Source of the DNA: Micromonospora coerulea
GTDB taxonomy: Bacteria; Actinomycetota; Actinomycetes; Mycobacteriales; Micromonosporaceae
Reading direction: 5' to 3'
DNA length: 64,000 bases
Assembly (NCBI RefSeq): GCF_016598485.1
Contig: NZ_JAEMUW010000014.1
Coordinates: forward strand, 62,001-126,000
Below are positions 48,941 to 57,067 of the stretch, piece by piece; position 1 is the first letter of the stretch, and the number at the start of each line of letters is the position of its first letter. A model generated the notes under the pieces. That model made no database searches. It saw nothing but the letters and a program-made list of their open reading frames with translations, and was not told the origin of the DNA. The translations under genes and the position numbers were made by a program.

Positions 48941-48970
48941 TTGACCGGCGGCCCGGATCGCACGCACAAT
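48941..48970 (+). promoter_or_regulatory. Putative promoter of the EEP membrane protein gene
   Basis: TTGACC (48941-48946) and CACAAT (48965-48970) are spaced by 18 bp, 43 bp before the GTG at 49013. The ACCGCC tandem touches the -35 box. Confidence 0.45.
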
Positions 48971-49012
48971 CGCCGTGCCGAACACCCCCGTCGGTCACGA
49001 AGAGAGGCGCCG

Positions 49013-51022
49013 GTGCGCCACCGTCACCGCACCACCGCCGCGTTCGCCCTCGGCGTCGTGCTCCTGCTGGACGTGCTGCGCGTCTGGCTGCCGTCGATCA
49101 TCACCATCTTCGGGCAGGCCGCCACGACCCCCGCCGAACTGCTCGGGGCCTTCGCCGTCGGCTGGTTCGTCCTCGCCCTCGCCGCCCCCGCCCTGGTACG
49201 CCGGCTCGGCGCCCGCCCGGTCGGCCTGTTCGCCGCCGGCGCACTGGCCGGCGCGCGGCTCGCCCTGACCGCCGCACCGGGCGGTCGGCTCCAACTCTGG
49301 CTGGCCTGCGCCGGTCTGCTCGCCGGTCTGGTCTGGCTCGCGGCGACCGCCGCCGCGGTGACCCGGCCGGTACCGGGGCTGGCGCTCGGCCTGGCCGCCA
49401 ACGCCGTCGGTCACGCCCTGCTCGGCACCGAGGACCTGGTCTGGCGCGGCGGCTGGCCCGGGTGGACGCTCAGCGTCCTGCTGGCCGGGGCTTTCCTGGC
49501 CACGCAGGCCGGGCTGGCAGCCGGGACTTCTGCGCCGGCGCAGGCCAGGGCGGCAGCGGGGGCCTGGCTCGCCGGGCAGGGCCGTTCGGCGGCCGGGGCG
49601 GCGGGGCGCTCCGGCGGTGCGCCGGCCTGGTTGCTGGTGGGTCCGGCGGTGCTGATCGCCGGGCAGCTGGCGCTCTCCCCGGCGCTGTGGACCGCCGCCA
49701 CCTCCTACCGCCACGGGTCACCCGACTTCCCCGGGCTGGGTCTGCCGCCGCAGCACGTTCCGGCCCTGCCGGAGCTCGCGGTCGGGCTGTTCCTGGTGGC
49801 GACGTTCACCCGGCCGCCGAGGTGGCTGGCCCGGTGGCTGTGGCCGGCCGCGCTCGTGGCCGGGGCGGCGCTGTTCGCCGCCGACCGGGCGGGCTGGTTG
49901 GCGCCGGCGATCCTGCTCACCGCGGCCGGTCTCGGCGGCTGCCTCGCCCTCGCCGACGCGGTCCCGGAAACCGGTGCCGCCAGCCGCGCTGACGTCGGCG
50001 CCGCCGATGGCGGGACCGGCGCGGGGGACCGGTCGCCGGGCGCCGGGCGGCGCGGTTACGCCGCGGTCGGCGGGATGCTCGCCTTCGCCGTCGCCTCGGT
50101 CGCCTACTACGCGGCCTACGACCTCGGCTACCCGAACGGCGCGGTGCCGGTGGGCTTGGCGCTGCTCGTCGGCGTGGTCGCCGTGGCCGGACCCCCCGCC
50201 GCCGCGCCCGCTCTCCGTGGCGCCGCACTGGCGTGGACGACGATCGGGCTGATGCTGCTCACCGCGCTGGCCGGCGGGATCCACCGCCCGGTGCGGGCGA
50301 CCGAGCGCCGGGACGTGGCGCCGGGCGACGTTCGCCTGGTGGCGTACAACATCCGGATGGGCTTCGGGCTGGACGGGCGGCTCGACCTCGCCGGACTGAC
50401 CCGGGCGATCGAGGGCAGCCGGCCGGACGTGGTGGTGCTCAGCGAGGTGGACCGGGGCTGGCTGCTCAACGGCGGCCACGACACCCTCGCCCTGCTGGCC
50501 CGGCGGCTGCACCTGCCGTACGTCTTCGCGCCCGCCGCCGACCCCGTGTGGGGCGACGCGGTGCTCAGCCGCTTCCCGCCGCGGGCCGCCGAGTCCTGGC
50601 CGCTGCCGGCCGTCGGCGCGCCGACCGGGGCGCAGGCCCTCGGGGTGACGCTCGACCTCGGCGGCGGCGTCCCGCTCGTCGTCGTCGCCACCCACCTGCA
50701 ACCCCCGCCCGGTCAGGGCCCGGTGACCCAGGCCCGGGCGGTGGCCGCCTTCGCCACCCGGTACGCCGCCGGCCGTCCACTGGTGCTCGCCGGCGACCTG
50801 AACACCCAGCCGGGCGACCCGGCGTTCGCCGAGTTCACCGGGGCCGGCCTGGCCGACGCGCTCGCCCCGGCCCGACCCCTGCCGACCAGTCCGGCAGACG
50901 ACCCCCGCGAGCAGATCGACCACGTCTTCGTCTCGCCGGGCGTCCGCACGGCCGGGGTGGCGGCGCCGCGGACCACCGCCAGCGACCACCTGCCGGTCGC
51001 GGTCACCCTGACCCTGCCCTGA
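49013..51022 (+). CDS. Polytopic membrane protein with extracellular EEP domain
   Basis: The GTG at 49013 has AGAGG upstream and gives 669 residues. About ten hydrophobic helices fill residues 8-405, with two Pro/Gly/Ala loops. The C-terminal EEP domain (about 420-669) contains LVAYNIRMGFGLD, VVVLSEVDRGWL (metal-binding Glu), LVLAGDLNTQPGDP, IDHVFVSPG and SDHLPVAVTLTL, all catalytic positions. The family cleaves phosphodiesters; fused to many helices it may act on lipids such as sphingomyelin or on phosphatidylinositol. A simpler relative is encoded at 33775. It is convergent with mutT1, with no clear terminator in the 25-bp gap. Confidence 0.85.
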   Translation: MRHRHRTTAAFALGVVLLLDVLRVWLPSIITIFGQAATTPAELLGAFAVGWFVLALAAPALVRRLGARPVGLFAAGALAGARLALTAAPGGRLQLWLACAGLLAGLVWLAATAAAVTRPVPGLALGLAANAVGHALLGTEDLVWRGGWPGWTLSVLLAGAFLATQAGLAAGTSAPAQARAAAGAWLAGQGRSAAGAAGRSGGAPAWLLVGPAVLIAGQLALSPALWTAATSYRHGSPDFPGLGLPPQHVPALPELAVGLFLVATFTRPPRWLARWLWPAALVAGAALFAADRAGWLAPAILLTAAGLGGCLALADAVPETGAASRADVGAADGGTGAGDRSPGAGRRGYAAVGGMLAFAVASVAYYAAYDLGYPNGAVPVGLALLVGVVAVAGPPAAAPALRGAALAWTTIGLMLLTALAGGIHRPVRATERRDVAPGDVRLVAYNIRMGFGLDGRLDLAGLTRAIEGSRPDVVVLSEVDRGWLLNGGHDTLALLARRLHLPYVFAPAADPVWGDAVLSRFPPRAAESWPLPAVGAPTGAQALGVTLDLGGGVPLVVVATHLQPPPGQGPVTQARAVAAFATRYAAGRPLVLAGDLNTQPGDPAFAEFTGAGLADALAPARPLPTSPADDPREQIDHVFVSPGVRTAGVAAPRTTASDHLPVAVTLTLP

Positions 51023-51047
51023 CCCGCGCCGCCGCCGTGCGGCCCGG

Positions 51048-51926
51048 CTACAGCCGGTCGGCGGCGAGCAGGCGGTCGCCGGCGAAGGCGAGCAGCCAGC
51101 CCCCGCCCTTCGGGGTGGTGAAGTCGTCGGCCCGTCCGGTCAGCCGCTCCAGGGCCCCCGGCAGCACCTTGCCCTGGCTGCACACCGCCACCGAGCCCTC
51201 GGCGGCCAGCGCCGTCAACCGGGCGGCGGCGGCCAGCGCGCACTCGTCCTGCTGCTGACCGGGTTTCGGCTCGTCGAAGTCGCCGGCCACCTCGATCGGC
51301 AGGTCCAGCAGGGCGGCGGCCGGGTCCAGGGTCTGCACGCACCGGCGGGCCGAGGCGGAGAGCAGCCGTGCCGGGCGGACCAGGGCCACCAGCTCGGCCA
51401 GCGCCTGCGCCTGGGCCCACCCGGTGGCGTCCAGCGGCCGGCCGGTGTCCGGCCCGGACCAGGTGCCCCGCTTGCCGGCGTGCGCGTGCCGGACCAGCAG
51501 CACCGTGCCGGTCACCGGTGGCAGCGCCGCGAACGCGCCGAGCACCTCCGCGTCGTGCGGGTAGCTGACCAGGCGCGCCGCCTCATCGACCGGGAGCCAG
51601 CGCACCCCGTCGACCTCGGTGTCCGGCTGGAAACCGCCGACGGCGGCGGCCCGCATCGACCAGTAGTCGACCAGCTTGGACCGGCCCTCGCTGCGGTAGC
51701 GCACCGTGGGTAGGCGCACCTGCGGCACGGCCCGTACGTCGCTCTCCTCGGCCACCTCGCGGACGGCCGCCCGCAGCGGGTGCTCGCCGGGTTCCAGCTT
51801 GCCCTTGGGCAGTGACCAGTCGCCGTACCGGGGCCGGTGCACGAGGCAGACCTCGACGCCTCGGGCCGCCCGGCGCCAGGCCACTCCGCCCGCGGCCCGG
51901 ATGCCCACCGGCTCCTCGTCCGTCAT
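51048..51926 (-). CDS. mutT1: Nudix hydrolase fused to histidine phosphatase (MutT1-like)
   Basis: The 292-residue protein has an N-terminal Nudix domain (about 10-130) with box GKLEPGEHPLRAAVREVAEESDV (quoted in parts: G-x5-E-x7-REV-x-EE-x-D), where the last Gly of the consensus is Asp, and a C-terminal histidine phosphatase domain (about 140-292) starting VLLVRHAHAGKRG with the catalytic RHA/H. Mycobacterial MutT1 (Rv2985) of the same layout hydrolyses 8-oxo-dGTP and diadenosine polyphosphates. Neighbouring ppk is the same as in mycobacteria. Sequence before the ATG at 51926 shows no strong ribosome binding site. Confidence 0.93.
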   Translation of the reverse strand: MTDEEPVGIRAAGGVAWRRAARGVEVCLVHRPRYGDWSLPKGKLEPGEHPLRAAVREVAEESDVRAVPQVRLPTVRYRSEGRSKLVDYWSMRAAAVGGFQPDTEVDGVRWLPVDEAARLVSYPHDAEVLGAFAALPPVTGTVLLVRHAHAGKRGTWSGPDTGRPLDATGWAQAQALAELVALVRPARLLSASARRCVQTLDPAAALLDLPIEVAGDFDEPKPGQQQDECALAAAARLTALAAEGSVAVCSQGKVLPGALERLTGRADDFTTPKGGGWLLAFAGDRLLAADRL

Positions 51927-51966
51927 CCGCCCACCGTAAGCCCGGCGAATGACCGCCGTGGCCCGC

Positions 51967-54291
51967 TCAGCCGGCCGTCCCGCCGACCCGCCGCAGCAAC
52001 AGCTCCTGCAGGTGCGTCAGCGGCGCCTCGCCGGAACCGGTACGCCGGGTCCAGGCGCCGTCCCCGGCCAGCTCGAACGCGTCCACCTCCGGGCTCATCG
52101 CGGCGCCCATGACGTGGTCCAGCTCGGCCCGGGCCACCGGGTCACTCACCTGCACCAGCGCCTCCACCCGGCGGTCCAGGTTGCGGTGCATCAGGTCGGC
52201 CGAGCCCATCCAGAACTCGGCGTCGCCGTTGTTGCCGAACCGGAAGATCCGCGAGTGCTCCAGGAACCGGCCCAGGATCGAGCGGACCCGGATGTTCTCC
52301 GACAGCCCCGGGACCCCGGGCCGCAGCGTGCACATGCCCCGGATCAGCAGGTCGACGTGGACACCCGCGCGGGACGCCCGGTACAGCGCGTCGGTGATCT
52401 CCTCGTCGACCAGCGAGTTCACCTTGAACTGCACCAGCCCTGGCACGCCGAGCCGGACGTGGTCGATCTCCCGCTCGATCCGCTCGATCAGCCCGCTGCG
52501 GATGCCCTGCGGTGCCACCAGCAGCCGCCGGTAGGCGGTCTGCCGGCTGTACCCGGTCAGCACGTTGAACAGGTCGGTCAGGTCGGCGCCGATCTCCGGG
52601 TCGGCGGTCAGCATGCCGAAGTCCTCGTAGAGCCGGGCGGTCTTCGGGTGGTAGTTGCCGGTGCCGATGTGGCAGTAGCGGCGGATCTGGTTGCCCTCCT
52701 GGCGTACCACCAGGGCCGTCTTGCAGTGCGTCTTGAGGCCGACCAGGCCGTACACGACGTGGCAGCCGGCGCGTTCCAGGGTGCGCGCCCAGCCGATGTT
52801 GGCCACCTCGTCGAAGCGCGCCTTCACCTCGACCAGCACCACCACCTGCTTGCCGGCGGCGGCCGCGTCGACCAGCGCGTCGACGATCGGGGAGTCACCG
52901 CTGGTGCGGTAGAGGGTCTGCTTGATGGCCAGCACGTTCGGGTCCGCGGCGGCCTGCTCGATGAAGCGCTGCACGCTGGTCGCGAACGAGTGGTACGGGT
53001 GGTGCACCAGCACGTCGCCGTCGCGCAGGGTGGCGAAGACGCTGCGCGGCACCTCGCCCTCGGCCAGCCGGGGATGGGTGGCCGGCACGAACGGCGGGTC
53101 CTTCAGGTCGGGACGGTCCGCCTCGCCGTACGCCTGCCAGAGCGCCGAGAGGTCGAGCAGGCCGCGGACCCGCAGCACGTCGTGGTCGTCCATGTCCAGC
53201 TCGCGAACGAGCAGTTCCAGCATGTGGTCGGAGATCGAGGCGGCGACCTCCAGTCGCACCGGCGGGCCGAACCGGCGCCGGGCCAGCTCCCGCTCCAGCG
53301 CCTGGAGCAGGTCCTCGTCGCGGTCCTCGTCGACCTCGACCTCGGCGTTGCGGGTGACCCGGAACAGGTGGCACTCCACCACCTGCATGCCGGAGAAGAG
53401 CTGCCCGAGGTGCACCGAGATGAGGTCCTCCACCGGCAGGAACCGCACCCCCGGCTGGTTCCGCGCCACCCGGACGAACCGGGGCACGTTGTTGGGCACC
53501 TTGACCCGGGCGAAGAGCTGGGACCCGCCGTCCGGGTCGCGGACCGACACGGCGAGGTTCAGCGACCGTCCCGAGATGTACGGGAACGGGTGCGCCGGGT
53601 CGACGGCGAGCGGGGTGAGCACCGGGAAGATGTGCTCCCGGAACCAGGTGCGCAGCCGCTCCCGCTCCGAATCGTCCAGTTCGCTCCAGCGCAGGATGCG
53701 GATGTCCTCGGCGGCCAGCTTCGGCAGCACGTCGTCGACGAAGCAGGCGGCGTGCCGGGCCGCCAGGTCGGCGGTCCGCTCGGCGATCAGCTCCAGCTGG
53801 GTGCGCAGCGGCAACCGGTCCCCGCCGCGCACCGGCAGGCCGGCGGAGAGGCGGCGCTTCAGCCCGGCGACCCGCACCATGTAGAACTCGTCCAGGTTGC
53901 TGGCGAAGATGGCCAGGAACTTGGCCCGCTCCAGCAGCGGGGTCCGCGGGTCCTCGGCCAGCGCCAGCACCCGGGCGTTGAAGTCCAGCCAGGAGAGCTC
54001 CCGGTTGAGGAAGCGGTCCTCGGGCAGCGGCGGCGCCGTCGGCGGCTCCCCGTCGAGGGCGGCGGGTGCGCGGCCGGCGGGCCCGGTGGCCGGGTCGAGC
54101 ACCTCCTCGAGGCCGGCCGAGGCGGCCGCCCCGCCGCTACCGGCGGAGCCGGGCGTCCGGGACGGGGTCTCCTCCGGGGCGCGGACGGTGCGGAAGCGGC
54201 CGTCGGCGTCCCGGGTGCGGGCGCCGTTACGGGGTTCGGCCGGGTCGGTGGCGTGCGGCGGACGGGCGGGGTGCTCGCGAGGGGTGCTCAC
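51967..54291 (-). CDS. ppk: Polyphosphate kinase (PPK1)
   Basis: The 774-residue enzyme polymerises the gamma phosphate of ATP into polyphosphate. After a Pro/Ala-rich start (about 90 residues) come the N-terminal domain (LPEDRFLNRELSWLDFNARVL), the head domain (YPFPYISGRSLNL-type HPFPYISGRSLNL), and two PLD-like catalytic domains with GLKTHCKTALVVRQEG and the HIGTGNYHPKTA motif carrying the autophosphorylated His. The GTG at 54291 is chosen because an earlier ATG frame stops at once; there is no Shine-Dalgarno, and the promoter layout suggests a leaderless mRNA. Control by phosphate via a PHO box is inferred. In mycobacteria ppk lies next to mutT1, as here. Confidence 0.96.
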   Translation of the reverse strand: MSTPREHPARPPHATDPAEPRNGARTRDADGRFRTVRAPEETPSRTPGSAGSGGAAASAGLEEVLDPATGPAGRAPAALDGEPPTAPPLPEDRFLNRELSWLDFNARVLALAEDPRTPLLERAKFLAIFASNLDEFYMVRVAGLKRRLSAGLPVRGGDRLPLRTQLELIAERTADLAARHAACFVDDVLPKLAAEDIRILRWSELDDSERERLRTWFREHIFPVLTPLAVDPAHPFPYISGRSLNLAVSVRDPDGGSQLFARVKVPNNVPRFVRVARNQPGVRFLPVEDLISVHLGQLFSGMQVVECHLFRVTRNAEVEVDEDRDEDLLQALERELARRRFGPPVRLEVAASISDHMLELLVRELDMDDHDVLRVRGLLDLSALWQAYGEADRPDLKDPPFVPATHPRLAEGEVPRSVFATLRDGDVLVHHPYHSFATSVQRFIEQAAADPNVLAIKQTLYRTSGDSPIVDALVDAAAAGKQVVVLVEVKARFDEVANIGWARTLERAGCHVVYGLVGLKTHCKTALVVRQEGNQIRRYCHIGTGNYHPKTARLYEDFGMLTADPEIGADLTDLFNVLTGYSRQTAYRRLLVAPQGIRSGLIERIEREIDHVRLGVPGLVQFKVNSLVDEEITDALYRASRAGVHVDLLIRGMCTLRPGVPGLSENIRVRSILGRFLEHSRIFRFGNNGDAEFWMGSADLMHRNLDRRVEALVQVSDPVARAELDHVMGAAMSPEVDAFELAGDGAWTRRTGSGEAPLTHLQELLLRRVGGTAG

Positions 54292-54298
54292 CTGCTCA

Positions 54299-54331
54299 TA
54301 ATCACCCGATTCCGGTTAACGCAAAATGAAC
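54299..54331 (-). promoter_or_regulatory. PHO-box-like direct repeats and -10 of ppk
   Basis: On the minus strand GTTCATTTTGC (54331-54321) and GTTAACCGGAA (54320-54310) are two adjacent 11-nt units both starting GTT, resembling the Streptomyces PHO box (GTTCAYYYRGG-type repeats). A GATTAT (54304-54299) follows as -10 candidate, 7 bp before the GTG start, so the transcript may begin at the start codon. Confidence 0.6.
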
Positions 54332-54344
54332 TTGGCCCGGGTGG

Positions 54345-54542
54345 TCAGCTCATGGTCGGCAATGTCACCCGGACCACCTCGCCGGTCGCATCGACGTCGA
54401 TGCGTACCCGCTGGCCGAGTCGGAGCAGCCGCAGCCCGGAGGCGTCGAAGGCGCGGGCGGGAAAGGCCAGCTCGGTGCCGTCGTCGAGGAGCAGCACGCC
54501 GCTGCGGGTCGACGCGTCGTAGGTGGCCACCGTGCCCTGCAT
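54345..54542 (-). CDS. Small conserved actinobacterial protein (cold-shock-like beta barrel)
   Basis: The ATG at 54542 gives 65 residues: MQGTVATYDASTRSGVLLLDD, GTELAFPARAFDAS (quoted in parts), then RLLRLGQRVRIDVDATGEVVRVTLP. The pattern of a short strand, a glycine turn, LLDDGTELAFPA and a basic strand resembles small OB/cold-shock-like barrels that bind nucleic acids. It is widely conserved next to ppk/cofC in actinobacteria, of unknown role. A GTG five codons upstream is an alternative start. Confidence 0.75.
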   Translation of the reverse strand: MQGTVATYDASTRSGVLLLDDGTELAFPARAFDASGLRLLRLGQRVRIDVDATGEVVRVTLPTMS

Positions 54543-54564
54543 GCCAGCACCGTACACCGGCGGG

Positions 54565-55212
54565 TCAGCCCGGGGTCGCGGTCGCGGCCGCCCCGACCAG
54601 CGCCGCGGTGCGCGGCCCGAGACCCAGCCGGGCGGCCGCGGCCAGGTCGTCCGCCGTGTCGACGTCCCGGCGCAGGCTGGGCCAGTCTCCGGTCAGCGGC
54701 AGCGCGCCGCTGGCCGCGTGCGCGGCCGCCGAGCCCACCCCGAAGCGGGGCTCCAGCGGCACGCCCGCCGGTGCCGCGAGCAGCACCGTGCCGCCCCCGG
54801 GGGCGTCGGCCACGAACCGGCGTACCCCCGAGGGCCCGGCCGGCACGGCGGCGAGCGCCGCCGCCAGCTCGGCCGGCCGCAGCGCCGGGAGGTCGGCGGT
54901 GAGGCCCGCCACCCGCGCGCGGCGGCCAGCCAGCGCGGCGCCGTGCCGGAACGCGGCGTTCAGCCCGGCATCCGGCGCGTCCGGGACGATCCGGGCGCCG
55001 GCGGCGGCCAGCTCGGCGGCCGCCCGGGCGTCGTCGGTCACCACCAGGACCTCGGCCACCGCCGCGCAGGCCAGCACCGCGCGGACCGTGTCGGCCGCCA
55101 GGGCCAGCGCCAGCTCCTCATGCGGTACGACCGGCAGCGCCCCCCGCAGGCGGCTCTTCGCCGCCGGGAGACGCTTCACCGGCACCACCACGGTCCAGGT
55201 CGGCTCAGCCAC
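54565..55212 (-). CDS. cofC: 2-phospho-L-lactate (or phosphoenolpyruvate) guanylyltransferase
   Basis: The GTG at 55212 has AGGA eight bases upstream and gives 215 residues of the CofC/FbiD family, nucleotidyltransferase in coenzyme F420 synthesis. VVPVKRLPAAKSRLRG near residue 8 binds GTP, LVVTDDARAA follows, and GLTADLPALRP carries the metal-binding Asp. In mycobacteria the homologue FbiD uses phosphoenolpyruvate. Other F420 genes (fbiA/B/C) are not in this window. It overlaps neither neighbour and is transcribed with ppk or separately in the same direction. Confidence 0.9.
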   Translation of the reverse strand: MAEPTWTVVVPVKRLPAAKSRLRGALPVVPHEELALALAADTVRAVLACAAVAEVLVVTDDARAAAELAAAGARIVPDAPDAGLNAAFRHGAALAGRRARVAGLTADLPALRPAELAAALAAVPAGPSGVRRFVADAPGGGTVLLAAPAGVPLEPRFGVGSAAAHAASGALPLTGDWPSLRRDVDTADDLAAAARLGLGPRTAALVGAAATATPG

Positions 55213-55324
55213 GTGACAATCCTGCCAGTCGGGCGGCGGTACCCTCACTGGCCGGACCCGGGCCGAGCAGGCATGATTTCGTCGCGGGACGCGGGCGCGG
55301 GTCGGGGCAGGACGAGGAGGCAGG

Positions 55325-56050
55325 GTGGCACGGCGAAAGCTGGGTTTCTGGCAACGGTTCGCCGTGGCGCTGGTCAAGCCGGTGATGACCGTCTGGACCC
55401 GGCGCACCTGGCGGGGAGCGGAGCAGCTGCGCCGCGAGGGCGGGATCATCATCGTGCCCAACCACATCTCGCACGCCGACCCGCTGGTCTCGGCGCACTT
55501 CATCTACGACGCCGGGCGATGGCCGCAGTACCTCGGCAAGGCCAGCGTGTTCCGGGTCCCGGTGATCGGCTGGATCCTGCACCGGTGCAGGCAGATCCCG
55601 GTGGAGCGCGGCACCGTCGACGCGGTCAAGTCGCTGGACAAGCTGGTCGCCGCCCTGGCCGAGGGCGGCGCAGTGGTGATCTACCCGGAGGGGACGACCA
55701 CCCGCGAGCCCGAGCTGTGGCCGATGAAGGGGAAGACCGGCGCCGCCCGGCTGGCGCTGGCCACCGGCGCGCCGGTGATCCCGCTGGCGATGTGGGGGCC
55801 GGAGCAGCTGTTCGACCCGCGGACCACCCGGTTCGGCCTGCGCCCCCGGATCCCGGTGACCGTCGTCGCCGGCCCGCCGGTCGACCTGACGCCCTGGGCG
55901 GGCGCCACGCCGACCCGGGCGGTCCTGGAGGAGATGACCGACGCCATCATGCTGCGGCTGCGCGACCTGGTCGCGGAGATCCGTGGCGGCACACCGCCGC
56001 CGCTGTGGGAACGTCCTAACCGTCCGCGTACTCCCGAGGTGACCGAATGA
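55325..56050 (+). CDS. 1-acyl-sn-glycerol-3-phosphate acyltransferase (PlsC-like)
   Basis: The GTG at 55325 has GGAGG upstream and gives 241 residues. Acyltransferase motifs are clear: IIVPNHISHADPLVSAHF (H-x4-D, about residue 46), then VYPEGTTTREPELWP-type YPEGTTT, and VIPLAMWGPEQL. The first 30 residues hold a short hydrophobic segment for membrane contact. It acylates lysophosphatidate in phospholipid synthesis. The stop overlaps the gpsA start (ATGA), linking glycerol-3-phosphate production with its acylation. Confidence 0.92.
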   Translation: MARRKLGFWQRFAVALVKPVMTVWTRRTWRGAEQLRREGGIIIVPNHISHADPLVSAHFIYDAGRWPQYLGKASVFRVPVIGWILHRCRQIPVERGTVDAVKSLDKLVAALAEGGAVVIYPEGTTTREPELWPMKGKTGAARLALATGAPVIPLAMWGPEQLFDPRTTRFGLRPRIPVTVVAGPPVDLTPWAGATPTRAVLEEMTDAIMLRLRDLVAEIRGGTPPPLWERPNRPRTPEVTE

Positions 56051-57060
56051 GCATGGGTGGACACGTGGCGGTGCTGGGGGCGGGGTCCTGGGGGACGGCG
56101 TTCGCCAAGATCCTTGCCGACGCCGGCCGGGACGTGACGCTCCTGGCCCGGCGGCCGGTGGTGGCCGAGGCGATCCGGTCCCGCCGGCACAACCCGGACT
56201 ACCTGCCGGACGTGCGGCTGCCCGACCGGGTCACCGCGACCGGGGACGCCGAGGAGGCCATCGCCGGGGCCGAGGTGGTGGTGCTCTCCGTACCGTCGCA
56301 GACGCTGCGCGGCAACCTCGCCGAGTGGACCGGCCACCTCGACCCGGACGCCACCCTGGTCTCCCTGATGAAGGGGATCGAGCTGGGCACCACCAAGCGG
56401 ATGAGCCAGGTCATCACGGAGACCGCCGGGGTGCCCGCCGACCGGGTGGTGGTGGTCTCGGGCCCCAACCTGGCCCCGGAGATCGCCGCCGAGCAGCCCG
56501 CCGCCACCGTGGTCGCCGGCACCGACGCCCGCCGTACCGCGCTGGTCCAGTCGTCGATCCGGACGCCCTACTTCCGGCCGTACACCAACGACGACGTGAT
56601 CGGCTGCGAACTGGGCGGTGCGGTCAAGAACGTGATCGCCCTGGCGTACGGCATCGCCACCGCGATGGGCTTCGGCGACAACACCCGGGCGATGCTGATG
56701 ACCCGGGGGCTGGCCGAGACCGCCCGGCTGGGCGTGGCGCTCGGGGCCGACCCGATCACCTTCGCCGGCCTGGCCGGGATGGGCGACCTGGTCGCCTCCT
56801 GCTCGTCGCCGCTGGCCCGCAACCGCACCTTCGGCGAGCACCTGGGCCGGGGCGAGACGCTGGAGCAGGCCCAGGCGGCCACCCGGCAGACCGCCGAGGG
56901 CGTGAAGAGCTGTCTGGCCATCCGGGACCTGGCCCGGGCGCACGGGGTGGAGATGCCGATCACCGAGCAGATCGAGCGGATCTGTCACGAGGGGATGGAT
57001 CCCCGGCTCGCGGTGGACGCCCTGATGAGCCGGACCGCCAAGCCCGAGTCGTACGAGTGA
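56047..57060 (+). CDS. gpsA: Glycerol-3-phosphate dehydrogenase (NAD(P)+)
   Basis: The 337-residue enzyme reduces dihydroxyacetone phosphate to sn-glycerol-3-phosphate for phospholipid synthesis. The N-terminal Rossmann motif is AVLGAGSWGTAFAKILADAG, then LMKGIELGTTKRMSQV, catalytic Lys in CELGGAVKNVIALAYG, and GLAGMGDLVASCSSPLARNR. ATG at 56047 overlaps the acyltransferase stop. Codon use and length are normal. The next gene begins 7 bp after the stop, so they form an operon. Confidence 0.96.
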   Translation: MSMGGHVAVLGAGSWGTAFAKILADAGRDVTLLARRPVVAEAIRSRRHNPDYLPDVRLPDRVTATGDAEEAIAGAEVVVLSVPSQTLRGNLAEWTGHLDPDATLVSLMKGIELGTTKRMSQVITETAGVPADRVVVVSGPNLAPEIAAEQPAATVVAGTDARRTALVQSSIRTPYFRPYTNDDVIGCELGGAVKNVIALAYGIATAMGFGDNTRAMLMTRGLAETARLGVALGADPITFAGLAGMGDLVASCSSPLARNRTFGEHLGRGETLEQAQAATRQTAEGVKSCLAIRDLARAHGVEMPITEQIERICHEGMDPRLAVDALMSRTAKPESYE

Positions 57061-57067
57061 GGCACGG

